DNA of 15,231 nucleotides from an uncultured Eubacteriales bacterium (GTDB taxonomy: Bacteria > Bacillota > Clostridia > Oscillospirales > Oscillospiraceae), in contig CABVBV010000039.1 of assembly GCA_902496595.1 (NCBI GenBank), forward strand, positions 1-15,231. The letters run 5' to 3'. Made by a program: the position numbers and the translations under genes. This document shows, piece after piece, positions 1 through 6,588 of the stretch. Position 1 is the first letter of the stretch. Each line of letters begins with the position of its first letter. A model generated the notes under the pieces. That model was not told the origin of the DNA, ran no database searches, and was given only the letters and a program-made list of their open reading frames with translations.

Positions 1-237
1 CCGACGGTCGGCCAGCTGAAGTTCCCCGGCTCCAAGGTCGCGGGCTACGCCAACACCTTCATCTTCCCCGAGATCCAGTCCGGCAACATCGGCTATAAGA
101 TCGCCCAGCGACTCGGCGGTTTCGACGCCTACGGCCCCATCCTGCAGGGCCTGAACGCCCCCATAAACGACCTCTCCCGCGGCTGCAACGCCGAGGAGGT
201 CTACCAGATGTCCATCATCACCGCCGCCCTCGCATAA
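1..237 (+). CDS. pta: Phosphate acetyltransferase, C-terminal fragment (5' end outside window)
   Basis: An open frame runs in from the left edge and stops at TAA 235-237, giving the last 78 residues of a protein. It contains the conserved C-terminal block of phosphotransacetylases: PTVGQLKFPGSKVAGYANT, the segment FIFPEIQSGNIGYKIAQR, GPILQGLNAPINDLSRG and the tail AEEVYQMSIITAA. The enzyme interconverts acetyl-CoA and acetyl phosphate in the cytoplasm and, with acetate kinase, makes ATP during fermentation. The RG-C-(N/S) segment followed by a short helix is the normal end of the family, so the C-terminus is intact. No acetate kinase gene follows: a terminator and a convergent operon come next, so any ackA would have to lie elsewhere or upstream. 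Identification is firm for the family; a paralogous phosphate butyryltransferase is less likely because the sequence follows the Pta consensus closely. Confidence 0.93.
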   Translation, partial: PTVGQLKFPGSKVAGYANTFIFPEIQSGNIGYKIAQRLGGFDAYGPILQGLNAPINDLSRGCNAEEVYQMSIITAALA

Positions 238-252
238 AAACATACGGACAAG

Positions 253-290
253 ACGGCCCGCCGGAGCCATCCGGCGGGCCGTTTCTGTCT
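253..290 (+). terminator. Rho-independent terminator of pta
   Basis: A perfect 13-bp GC-rich stem (253-265 with 270-282, loop GCCA) starts 15 bases after the pta stop and is followed by the pyrimidine-rich TTCTGTCTGTC. The tail is not a pure T-run, but stem strength and position fit an intrinsic terminator. Confidence 0.8.
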
Positions 291-357
291 GTCAATGAAG
301 CCTCGAAGAGTTTCCAGGCCGCAGCGAGGCGCGGGGCGTCGCCTTCTTATACAAGCT

Positions 358-385
358 GAGCCCGCCGGATGATCCCGGCGGGCTC
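358..385 (-). terminator. Hairpin terminator downstream of iorB
   Basis: An 11-bp perfect stem (358-368 with 375-385, loop 369-374) lies 20 bases beyond the iorB stop on the minus strand. Its core repeats the CCCGCCGG / CCGGCGGG of the pta terminator about 100 bases away. The minus-strand tail is only moderately T-rich, so efficiency is uncertain; it probably acts on both strands. Between the two hairpins (291-357) I see no gene or other signal. Confidence 0.6.
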
Positions 386-405
386 TCCTCTTCCCTCCCG
401 AACGT

Positions 406-984
406 TCAGGCTCCCAATCCTGCCCTGAACGCCTTTTTGTTCATCTCAACGAACGCGGGTTTGACGCAGGCTTCGAGCGCCGCGTCCCAGTCCATGTCCT
501 CAAGGCCGAGAGCCTTGACGGTGGCCCCGAGCAGCACAACGTTCGCAGCCTTCTCGTTGCCCAGTTCTCCGGCTATCTTCGTGGCCTTTATCACCCTAGT
601 ATCCGCGTTCTTCTCCTTCACCCTGTCGATGCAGTCCTCAGGGTATTGCGCCATGCCCTGAAGCGTGGGCAGGGACTGTATCGCGTGGTCGTTTATGATG
701 ACGACTCCGCCGTCGACCTTCACATCGTCCAGATACCTGAGCGCCTCCATCTTCTCAAAGGCCACCAGCACGTCGGCCGAGCCCTTGCCTATGATGGGAG
801 AATACACCTTGTCTCCGTAGCGCACCTGCGTGGTGACGCTGCCGCCGCGCTGGCTCATGCCGTGTATCTCGCTCATCTTCACGTCATAGCCCGCCTCGAT
901 GAGCGCGTAGCTCAGTATCTTGCTGGCCAGTATCGTGCCCTGGCCGCCGACGCCGCAGAGCACCACGTTTTTCACATTTGACAT
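406..984 (-). CDS. iorB: Indolepyruvate:ferredoxin oxidoreductase, beta subunit
   Basis: This is the small, cofactor-free gamma-type subunit of a 2-oxoacid:ferredoxin oxidoreductase, which with IorA oxidatively decarboxylates indolepyruvate and other aryl pyruvates to aryl-acetyl-CoA in the cytoplasm, passing electrons to ferredoxin. The family signature near the N-terminus is clear: VVLCGVGGQGTILASKIL, then EIHGMSQRGGSVTTQVRYG, then GSADVLVAFEKMEALR. The 192-residue length is normal for IorB. I prefer ATG at 984: it lies one base after the iorA stop (TGA at 988-986) and has AGGTGG nine bases upstream. A GTG at 993 in the same frame would add MAE but would sit directly against that Shine-Dalgarno. 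The tight junction implies translational coupling with iorA. Family assignment is firm; exact keto-acid preference is not readable from sequence. Confidence 0.92.
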   Translation of the reverse strand: MSNVKNVVLCGVGGQGTILASKILSYALIEAGYDVKMSEIHGMSQRGGSVTTQVRYGDKVYSPIIGKGSADVLVAFEKMEALRYLDDVKVDGGVVIINDHAIQSLPTLQGMAQYPEDCIDRVKEKNADTRVIKATKIAGELGNEKAANVVLLGATVKALGLEDMDWDAALEACVKPAFVEMNKKAFRAGLGA

Positions 985-985
985 T

Positions 986-2770
986 TCAGCCACCCACCTT
1001 TCCCATAGCCTTCTTGGGGCAGACCTGGGCGCAGACGCCGCAGCCAGCGCAGGCCACGCGGTCTATATTAGCCTTCTTCGCCTCAGCGTCGAAGCTGATG
1101 GCCGGGCAACCCAGCCTCAGGCAGCTCTTGCAGCCTATGCAGGCCTCCGCGTCTATCTGATACGGAGTCCTGTCGTTTCCGAACTCCGCCTTGTCCTCCG
1201 GACTGCGCTTCTTCAGTGCGCAGGGATACCTCGTTATCACCAGCGAGGGGCCCTCGAACTCTATCGCCGCCTTCAGCGCTTTCCGAGTCGCCTCCAGATC
1301 CATCGGGTTGACCTTGTGGATATCCGTCATTCCAAACGCCCTGGCAACGCCCTCGATATCCGCCGGATATGCGTGCTCGCCCGTTATCGTGTAGCCCGAG
1401 CCGGGGTTCTCCTGGTGGCCCGTCATGCCCGTTATCCTGTTGTCGACCACGATGAGAGTGACGTTCGAGTGGTTATATACGCAGTCCAGCATACTGTTCA
1501 TGCCGGTGTGGAAGAATGTCGAATCGCCAACGACGCCGACTATCTTCTTCGTGTCGCCGAACTTCGCCATTATCTTCGCCGCGCCGTGGGCCATCGAGAA
1601 GCCCGAGCCCATGCACAGCGCGAAGTCCTTCGCGTTCAGCGGCGGGTTGCCCGAGAGCGCGTAGCAGCCGATGTCGCCTATCGCGATGACATCCTTGAAC
1701 TTGCCAAGCTCGTAGAAGAGGCCCACGTGCGGGCAGCCCGCGCAGAGCATCGGCGGACGGCCCGGCACCACGGACTTGTCGTACTCCATCGTCGGCACCA
1801 CTTCGCCGGTCAATGCCTTCCTGACGATATCCGGGTTCAGCTCGCCCTCTATCGGCACGAGCTTCTTGCCCATGCACTCGATGCCGGCAGCTCGGAGCAG
1901 ATCCTCCATATAGGGCTCCAGCTCCTCAACAACGTAGAGCTTCTTCACCTTGGCCGCAAACTTCCTGATGCTCTCGATCGGCATCGGGCTCGTCATGCCG
2001 CACTTGAAATAGGAGGCTCCATCGCCGTATACTTCCCTGGCGTACTGGTACGCCACTCCGGCAGAAACTATGCCGACTTCGTCGGTATGCCACTCTTCCT
2101 TATTGAGCGGACACTCCTCCGTGTACTCCAGGAGCTTTGCCCAGCGCTTCTCCACCGCCGCGTGCATACCCTTCGCCATTGCCGGCACAGGGTCGTACTT
2201 CGCACGGTTCTTGACATATTCCTTCTTCTTCGGCTCCTGTACCTCGCCGAACTCGACGAGGCTCTTGCTGTGGCAGACGCGGGTCGTCATGCGCAGCATG
2301 ACAGGCGAATCGAAACGCTCGCTCAGCTCGTAGCCCATGACGGCCATGTCCTTGGCCTCCTGCGAGTCCGAAGGCTCGAGCATGATGATCTTGCCCATCC
2401 TGGCGTAAAACCTGTTGTCCTGCTCGTTCTGAGAAGAATGCAGCCCGGGATCGTCCGCCGAGACGAAGCACATTCCTCCGTTGACGCCCGTGTACGCAAA
2501 GGTCAGAAGAGGGTCTGCCGCGACGTTCAGGCCCACGTGCTTCATCGCCGCAAACGAACGCCCGCCCACGAACGAAGCGCCTACCGCCGCCTCGAAGGCG
2601 ACCTTCTCGTTCGGCGCCCACTCGCAAGTGATGCTGTCCTTGTACTTCTCGGCAATAGTCTCGAGTATCTCCGTGCTGGGAGTTCCCGGATACGCGGACG
2701 CAAAGGCCACGCCCGCCTCGTAAAGACCACGGGCAACGGCCTCGTTGCCGGTCATAAGGTTTTTGGCCAT
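986..2770 (-). CDS. iorA: Indolepyruvate:ferredoxin oxidoreductase, alpha subunit
   Basis: This is the large catalytic subunit: thiamine-diphosphate-dependent oxidation of aryl pyruvates to acyl-CoA with ferredoxin reduction, used in aromatic amino acid fermentation. Of 594 residues, the N-terminal part (about 1-165) is the pyrimidine-binding domain, with GNEAVARGLYEAGV, YPGTPSTEI and the Glu-containing WAPNEKVAFEAAVGAS. The TPP (PP) domain spans about 340-515, with CAGCPH (343-348), GDIGCYALSG (365-374), GDSTFFHTG (415-423) and DNRITGMTG (443-451). Two 4Fe-4S motifs close the protein: C544/C547/C550/C555, with the four-residue last gap, and C574/C577/C580/C584 followed by Pro. ATG 2770 is preceded by AAAGGGTGA at 2783-2775. 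It is first gene of the iorAB operon, divergent from a GntR/FCD regulator. Length and all key residues are as in the family. Confidence 0.96.
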   Translation of the reverse strand: MAKNLMTGNEAVARGLYEAGVAFASAYPGTPSTEILETIAEKYKDSITCEWAPNEKVAFEAAVGASFVGGRSFAAMKHVGLNVAADPLLTFAYTGVNGGMCFVSADDPGLHSSQNEQDNRFYARMGKIIMLEPSDSQEAKDMAVMGYELSERFDSPVMLRMTTRVCHSKSLVEFGEVQEPKKKEYVKNRAKYDPVPAMAKGMHAAVEKRWAKLLEYTEECPLNKEEWHTDEVGIVSAGVAYQYAREVYGDGASYFKCGMTSPMPIESIRKFAAKVKKLYVVEELEPYMEDLLRAAGIECMGKKLVPIEGELNPDIVRKALTGEVVPTMEYDKSVVPGRPPMLCAGCPHVGLFYELGKFKDVIAIGDIGCYALSGNPPLNAKDFALCMGSGFSMAHGAAKIMAKFGDTKKIVGVVGDSTFFHTGMNSMLDCVYNHSNVTLIVVDNRITGMTGHQENPGSGYTITGEHAYPADIEGVARAFGMTDIHKVNPMDLEATRKALKAAIEFEGPSLVITRYPCALKKRSPEDKAEFGNDRTPYQIDAEACIGCKSCLRLGCPAISFDAEAKKANIDRVACAGCGVCAQVCPKKAMGKVGG

Positions 2771-2837
2771 ATTCTCACCCTTTCATTCAGCTTCATATGA
2801 CGCGATAGCCGCGTCCTGTTCGCTATGTAGCCTGGTT

Positions 2838-2873
2838 CTCCTTCATCATATATTCATTATCTCCAAAAGTCAA
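2838..2873 (-). promoter_or_regulatory. Sigma-A-type promoter for iorAB
   Basis: On the minus strand, TTGACT (2873-2868), a 17-base spacer and TATGAT (2850-2845) make a near-consensus promoter, predicting a start near 2838 and a leader of about 67 bases before iorA. A second TATAAT on the same strand around 2895-2890 has only a poor -35 (GAATTT) and may be a weaker upstream promoter. Confidence 0.7.
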
Positions 2874-2906
2874 GAGCGATTACCGCCATTATATCACAAA
2901 AATACA

Positions 2907-2919
2907 CAAGAAATTCTTG
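2907..2919. promoter_or_regulatory. Palindrome between divergent iorA and gntR promoters, candidate operator
   Basis: CAAGAAATTCTTG is a perfect inverted repeat with 6-bp arms around one central base. It lies between the two divergent promoters, about 33 bp upstream of the iorA -35 box and 19 bp upstream of the gntR -35 box. Size and odd symmetry suit a dimeric GntR-family repressor, but binding is inference. Confidence 0.4.
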
Positions 2920-2938
2920 CGTTTTTTATAAATCGCAC

Positions 2939-2974
2939 TTGCAAACGGAGCAGGAATATTTTATACTGGCCTTG
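2939..2974 (+). promoter_or_regulatory. Sigma-A-type promoter for the GntR regulator gene
   Basis: TTGCAA (2939-2944), a 17-base spacer and TATACT (2962-2967) form a strong promoter with a predicted start near 2974, giving a leader of about 50 bases before the GTG at 3024. Confidence 0.7.
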
Positions 2975-3023
2975 AGGTGTTTGCGCGTTAAATTCCAAAA
3001 GCGGTGAGGAAGGAGCGGAACGT

Positions 3024-3773
3024 GTGGAAGAGGACATGAAAATAAGAAAAGTCTCGGCCTCCGAACAGGTCAGCGAGGCCATCCAGGCGCAGATCTGCTC
3101 CGGTGCCTGGAAGGTGGGGGACAAGCTGCCCTCGGAGAGCGAACTGGCGGCAAAGTTCGGCGTTAACAGGCTGACCGTCAGGATGGCGCTGCAAAAGCTG
3201 AACGCCCTCGGCGTTCTTGAGACCAGGACAGGCAGCGGCACCTTTGTCATCGAGTTCGACTTTGAGGGCTATCTAAAAACCGCCTCGAAGTTCTACGAGC
3301 GCAGCGGGATGATGCAGAATGTGACGGAGTTTCGCAACCACATCGAGATCGAATGCGCCCGGCTTGCGATAGAGCGGGCGACGGAGGAGGATCTCGCGGA
3401 GCTCGAGCGGCTGGCTCTGAAGCACCGGGAGGCCTGGGCGGACACCGACGGAGTCACACATGAGGAGTGGTGCAAAAAAGTCGCTGCCGCGGATCTCGCC
3501 TTCCATGAGCACGTCTGCCGCATCTCGCACAATCCCCTGTACGCCTATGCCTTTGCCGTCGCAAGGGAACCGATCCATCAATATATGCTCTTCTGCCTCT
3601 CAAAATGGATGCCTGAACTGGTGCGCAGCTTCAGGCTCGACAAACACAGGGACATACATTATTGCATCTATGAAGCGATAAAGGCCAAGGACTTTGCCGC
3701 CTGCCAGAGCGACTACGCAGCCATGATAGAGTCGTATACAAGGGTAAACTGGTCTATGCCCGAGGTAGGATGA
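3024..3773 (+). CDS. GntR-family transcriptional regulator, FCD (FadR) subgroup
   Basis: This 249-residue protein has an N-terminal winged helix-turn-helix (about 10-77) with the GntR signature QICSGAWKVGDKLPSESELA, GVNRLTVRMALQKL and the wing TRTGSGTFV. An all-helical effector domain follows (about 95-245), resembling FCD, with EFRNHIEIECARLAI (102-116), the ADLAFHEH stretch (156-163; Asp157 and His161 are candidate metal ligands) and a late RDIHYCIYEAI helix. Start GTG 3024 is chosen because AGGAAGGAG (3007-3015) stands eight bases before it; the in-frame ATG at 3036 has a purine-rich element only two bases away. It is transcribed away from iorA from a shared control region, so the likely job is ligand-controlled repression of iorAB and of itself. 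The ligand is not predictable; an organic acid is typical of FCD proteins. Confidence 0.9.
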   Translation: MEEDMKIRKVSASEQVSEAIQAQICSGAWKVGDKLPSESELAAKFGVNRLTVRMALQKLNALGVLETRTGSGTFVIEFDFEGYLKTASKFYERSGMMQNVTEFRNHIEIECARLAIERATEEDLAELERLALKHREAWADTDGVTHEEWCKKVAAADLAFHEHVCRISHNPLYAYAFAVAREPIHQYMLFCLSKWMPELVRSFRLDKHRDIHYCIYEAIKAKDFAACQSDYAAMIESYTRVNWSMPEVG

Positions 3774-3781
3774 GAAAGCAA

Positions 3782-3824
3782 ACAGCGAAATGGCGGACGG
3801 TAAAACCGTCCGCCATTTCGCTGT
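3782..3824. terminator. Bidirectional terminator between gntR and the LysR gene
   Basis: A perfect 20-bp stem (3782-3801 with 3805-3824) with a 3-base AAA loop sits between two convergent genes, 8 bases after the gntR stop and 13 bases before the LysR-gene stop. Reading on the minus strand the stem is followed by TTGCTTTCTC, a reasonable T-rich tail; the plus-strand tail is poorer in T. Confidence 0.8.
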
Positions 3825-3837
3825 CTGGGAAGCTGTT

Positions 3838-4761
3838 TTAATATAACCCTGTGTACTGAGGGTCTGGATAGTCAAGTTCATAATTCCGGCAGAGATCCAT
3901 GAACTCCAGGGCCAGATTTGTGAGGTACTTGTCCCTGTGGCGGACGATACGGAACCTTCTGGTGAAGTCGAGCCCCTCCACTCTCACCGCCGCTACAAAG
4001 CCGCGCTCCACCGCCCCTCGCACCATCCTCGCAGGAAGCACCGCGATCCCCAAACCGCTTATAACAGCGTTCACAAGGGCTGTTGTGCTCATAGCCTCCC
4101 AGGCCGGGCTCACCGAAAAACCCGCGCCGGCTATCACTCTCTCAAATTCCTCCCTCGCCCCGCTTCCGCGCTCGCGAAGGAGGAATTTCTGCTGCCTGAA
4201 CTCCTCAACGCTCATCGTGTCCCCGGTCTCAAAGCCGAAGTCCGGCGGGCATATGACTGCCAGGCTGTCCTCCATATACTCCTCCGACACCAGCAGCTCA
4301 GAACTGGGCACGCCCTCCATGAGCGCTATGTCCAGCGAGTTCTCCAGCAGCCTCTCCTCAAGGAGCTCAGAGGGCCCGACCGTTGCCAGCACCTCGGCTC
4401 CGGGCAGCCGCGCCGTTATCGCCTTGACATAGCCGGGCAGGAACTGGGAGCCTATCGTCATGCTGGCCCCTACCTTCAGCCTGCCGGGCCGCTCCGAACT
4501 CCAGAGCGCCTCCTCCATCTCGTCAAACGAGGCCGTGATGTGCCTGGCATAGCCCAGGAGCCTCTCCCCCGCCGAACTCAGGCGCAGTCTACGGCCCAAC
4601 CGGTCGAACAGTACCACCTCATAGTAGCTCTCCAGCTCCCTGATCGCCAGACTCACCGCCGGCTGCGTCATGTGCAGCGCCTCCGCCGCTCTCGTGGTAT
4701 TGCAGCCGTTCTCACACACCGCAAGGAATATCCTCAGATGCCTCAACGTCACGTCCATCAT
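3838..4761 (-). CDS. LysR-family transcriptional regulator
   Basis: This 307-residue protein begins with a LysR winged helix-turn-helix: LRHLRIFLAVCENG, TRAAEALHMTQPAVSLAIRE (about 23-42), then LFDRLGRRLRLSSAGERLL. An effector-binding domain follows (about 92-300), opening with RLKVGASMTIGSQFLPGYV and including DIALMEG, FLLRERGSGAREEFE and AVISGLGIAVLPA. The RERGSG...NAVISGLGIAVLP arrangement resembles the CysL/YwfK/CbbR-type branch, many of which sense small oxyanions or metabolites; that comparison is from memory. Two adjacent ATG codons are possible: the second (4758) has the better spacing from AAGG (5 versus 2 bases), so the protein may be one residue shorter. It is divergent from the CHR transporter operon across a 96-bp AT-rich gap and most likely controls it. 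Confidence 0.9.
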   Translation of the reverse strand: MMDVTLRHLRIFLAVCENGCNTTRAAEALHMTQPAVSLAIRELESYYEVVLFDRLGRRLRLSSAGERLLGYARHITASFDEMEEALWSSERPGRLKVGASMTIGSQFLPGYVKAITARLPGAEVLATVGPSELLEERLLENSLDIALMEGVPSSELLVSEEYMEDSLAVICPPDFGFETGDTMSVEEFRQQKFLLRERGSGAREEFERVIAGAGFSVSPAWEAMSTTALVNAVISGLGIAVLPARMVRGAVERGFVAAVRVEGLDFTRRFRIVRHRDKYLTNLALEFMDLCRNYELDYPDPQYTGLY

Positions 4762-4857
4762 CGCCTTATAAGTAATTATATATTATTTATATTTAATAAT
4801 ATTATTTTTCTTATTATTGTGCAAGGGGTATTATGGCGTTGTAAGGAGTGATTTGTC
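4762..4857. promoter_or_regulatory. AT-rich divergent control region, LysR gene / CHR transporter operon
   Basis: This 96-bp gap is strikingly AT-rich compared with its GC-rich flanks. It contains ATTATT-N7-AATAAT (4782-4800), a dyad overlapping the AATAATATTATT palindrome (4795-4806); both are candidate LysR binding sites. TATTAT (4829-4834) could be the -10 box for the + operon, with only TTTTCT 17 bases upstream, as expected for an activator-dependent promoter. AAGGAG at 4843-4848 is the ribosome binding site of the first transporter gene. Confidence 0.5.
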
Positions 4858-5430
4858 TTGAGAGAGAAGTTGCGCAGGTACTGGACGTTGTTTCTGGCGA
4901 CTTTCCAACTCAGCGCCTGCACCTTTGGAGGGGGATTTGTGATAATACCTCTGATGCGGAGGAAATTTGTCGAGAGGCTGGGTTGGATAGAGGAGCAGGA
5001 GATGTTGGACTTGGCCGCCATCGCGCAGTCCTGTCCGGGTGCGATAGCTGTGAACGCGGCGATATTGGTGGGCTACCGGGCCTGCGGCGTTGCCGGAGCG
5101 CTGGTGACGGTTTTCGGCACGGTGCTGCCCCCGCTCGTCATCATTTCGGTGATATCGTTTTTCTATACGGCGTTCAGGGACAACGAGCTGGTGAGTCTGG
5201 TCATGCAGGGTATGCTCGCCGGTGTGGCTGCGGTCATATGCGACGTGGTGGTAACAATGTTCGGGAGCCTGGTTCGCGAGCGGAGCGCGCTGCATATGGC
5301 GATATTGCTCCTGGCCTTCGCGCTTGTCCGATTCTTCGATGTGAATGTGGTCTTCATCATACTCGGCTGCGGCCTTCTGGGGCTTTTCGAGGGACTTGTG
5401 CGCTCAAGGCCGAAAGGGAGGCGCGCCTGA
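4858..5430 (+). CDS. Chromate transporter (CHR) family protein, short chain, first of pair
   Basis: This 190-residue membrane protein is a single CHR domain. The N-terminal FQLSACTFGGGFVIIPLMRR with its GGG and Pro, LGWIEEQEMLDLAAIAQSCPGA, IAVNAAILVGYRACGVAGAL and GTVLPPLVIISVISFF match the family order. About five to six hydrophobic segments are visible. Start TTG 4858 is supported by AAGGAG (4843-4848) nine bases upstream and by the match beginning right there. CHR proteins move chromate (studied members export it), but short-chain CHR pairs in anaerobes have mostly unproven substrates. In Bacillus subtilis two such half-size proteins are both needed for chromate resistance. The stop TGA overlaps the ATG of the next gene by one base, indicating coupled translation and probable 1:1 assembly. 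Substrate here is uncertain. Confidence 0.9.
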   Translation: MREKLRRYWTLFLATFQLSACTFGGGFVIIPLMRRKFVERLGWIEEQEMLDLAAIAQSCPGAIAVNAAILVGYRACGVAGALVTVFGTVLPPLVIISVISFFYTAFRDNELVSLVMQGMLAGVAAVICDVVVTMFGSLVRERSALHMAILLLAFALVRFFDVNVVFIILGCGLLGLFEGLVRSRPKGRRA

Positions 5431-5999
5431 TGCTGTATCTCGAGCTGCTCTGGAGCTTTTTTCAGATAGGTCTTTTCAGCATAGGCGGAGGCTATGCCGC
5501 GATGCCGCTCATACAGGAGCAGGTTACTCAGCTGCACAGCTGGCTGACGCTCAGCCAGTTTGCGGATATCATGGCCATTGCGGAGATGACTCCGGGGCCC
5601 ATTGCGATCAATTCGGCCACCTTTGTGGGCATCCGCGTGGCAGGCATACCCGGTGCGCTCGTGGCCACCTTCGGCTGTGTGCTGCCCTCCTGCGTCATCG
5701 TCACCATCCTGGCCTGGGTCTACTACCGCTGCAAGGGGCTGAGGCTGGTACAGGATATGCTGGGCTGCCTGCGTCCGGCGGTAGTCGCCATGATCGCCTC
5801 GGCAGGGCTGACGCTGCTCATCCTCGCCGTCTTCGGCCAAAGCGGCGAGCTCGTGGACGTGGACTACATAGCCGCCGTCGTGTTCATTCTGGGTTTCCTG
5901 CTCATGCGGCTCAAAAAGCCCAACCCCATCTATGTCATGGCCGGCTCAGGTCTGGCCTTCGCGGTTCTCCATTATGCAGTACAGGAGGTGCCGGCATGA
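5430..5999 (+). CDS. Chromate transporter (CHR) family protein, short chain, second of pair
   Basis: This 189-residue single CHR-domain membrane protein is homologous to its upstream neighbour: FFQIGLFSIGGGYAAMPLI, LTLSQFADIMAIAEMTPGP, IAINSATFVGIRVAGIPGAL, ATFGCVLPSCVIVTILA. It keeps the full TPGPIAIN motif, where the first copy has CPGAIAVN, so the two halves are not interchangeable. ATG 5430 overlaps the preceding stop (TGATG) and is preceded by GGGAGG (5416-5421) at 8 bases. The polypeptide continues through further hydrophobic segments to YVMAGSGLAFAVLHYAV near the C-terminus. Together the two genes rebuild the two-domain architecture of long-chain ChrA. The stop shares bases with the next gene's ATG (ATGA). 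Confidence 0.9.
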   Translation: MLYLELLWSFFQIGLFSIGGGYAAMPLIQEQVTQLHSWLTLSQFADIMAIAEMTPGPIAINSATFVGIRVAGIPGALVATFGCVLPSCVIVTILAWVYYRCKGLRLVQDMLGCLRPAVVAMIASAGLTLLILAVFGQSGELVDVDYIAAVVFILGFLLMRLKKPNPIYVMAGSGLAFAVLHYAVQEVPA

Positions 6000-6526
6000 A
6001 ATACACACTGAGAGCGGGGCAGCTTAGCGAGAGCGACAGCGGATTGCCGCTTGCAAGGCTGCGCGGTTTTCTCCCCGGTCAGTCGAAACAGATCTGCGCC
6101 GAGGGAGGTCAGACGCTGCTGAAGACAGAGGTGCGTCTGTTGGATGTTCCCGGCCTGCGCCCCGGAGACGTAAGGGCGAGGGAATACGTGATGCTGACGG
6201 ATTCAGGAGAGACCGTGGCCACGGCCAGGCCCTGTTACTCCGGGGACGAACTGCCGGAGGAGAAGGGCTGGCCGGCGAACAGGCTCCCGAAGGTGGATCA
6301 CGCAGCCCTGTACTTCGGTGGCGGCGGGCACAGGCTGGTCATGCACAGCAGCCTGTGCTACGAGCTGCTCTCGGCGGACGGCTCCAGAGAACTCAGCATC
6401 AATCACCGCGGCCTGAAGGGCGGCTGGGAGATAGAAGCGGGCAGCGAAGTCTCCGCAGCCTTCGTGCTGGGGCTCTTCATCTTCTGCCGCTATATGGAGA
6501 GGGAGAACGGAAGCGTCAGCGTATAG
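5996..6526 (+). CDS. Uncharacterised protein with possible tubby/LURP-one-like fold, third gene of the CHR operon
   Basis: This 176-residue protein has no catalytic motif I recognise. Start ATG 5996 overlaps the upstream stop as ATGA, with AGGAGG (about 5983-5988) at a suitable distance. The body alternates short polar and hydrophobic strands: KTEVRLLDVPG, REYVMLTDSGETVATARPCY (63-81), LPKVDHAALYFGGGGHRLVM, SLCYELLSADGSRELSINHR (119-137), GGWEIEAGS. It ends in a hydrophobic helix, about AAFVLGLFIFCRYME (154-168). A repeated 'strand, D-x-G turn, strand' pattern closed by one hydrophobic helix is the architecture of tubby C-terminal-like proteins (LURP-one, scramblase, YxjI), so I suggest that fold at moderate confidence. 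The helix could instead be a membrane anchor. Translational coupling to the CHR pair suggests an accessory or regulatory partner. No signal peptide is seen. Confidence 0.7.
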   Translation: MKYTLRAGQLSESDSGLPLARLRGFLPGQSKQICAEGGQTLLKTEVRLLDVPGLRPGDVRAREYVMLTDSGETVATARPCYSGDELPEEKGWPANRLPKVDHAALYFGGGGHRLVMHSSLCYELLSADGSRELSINHRGLKGGWEIEAGSEVSAAFVLGLFIFCRYMERENGSVSV

Positions 6527-6528
6527 GC

Positions 6529-6564
6529 TTTACACGGGATAATAAAAATGTTACAATCCTCTTG
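6529..6564 (+). promoter_or_regulatory. Sigma-A-type promoter for the nucleoside deaminase gene
   Basis: TTTACA (6529-6534), a 17-base spacer and TACAAT (6552-6557) lie immediately after the upstream stop. They predict a start near 6564 and a short leader carrying AGGAGG (6575-6580). The deaminase can therefore be expressed apart from the transporter operon. Confidence 0.7.
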
Positions 6565-6588
6565 ATAATTTTTCAGGAGGCCGATACC

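Noticed and set aside
253..385. The two GC-rich hairpins as a mobile or REP-like repeat
   Set aside because: They share only a short core (CCCGCCGG / CCGGCGGG) and each sits at the end of a gene, so two independent terminators explain them better.
920..2800. A 626-codon open frame on + opposite iorA
   Set aside because: It is antisense to a clear iorA with complete TPP and Fe-S motifs. Its translation is Arg/His/Leu-rich with no family motifs, as expected from the opposite frame of a GC-rich gene.
3937..4851. A 304-codon open frame on + opposite the LysR gene
   Set aside because: It is a low-complexity Arg/Pro/His-rich translation with no motif and no convincing ribosome binding site, antisense to a textbook LysR protein.
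5345..6526. A 393-codon open frame beginning inside the first CHR gene
   Set aside because: Only its last 176 codons (from 5996) are a real gene; the earlier part is the +1 frame of the second CHR gene.
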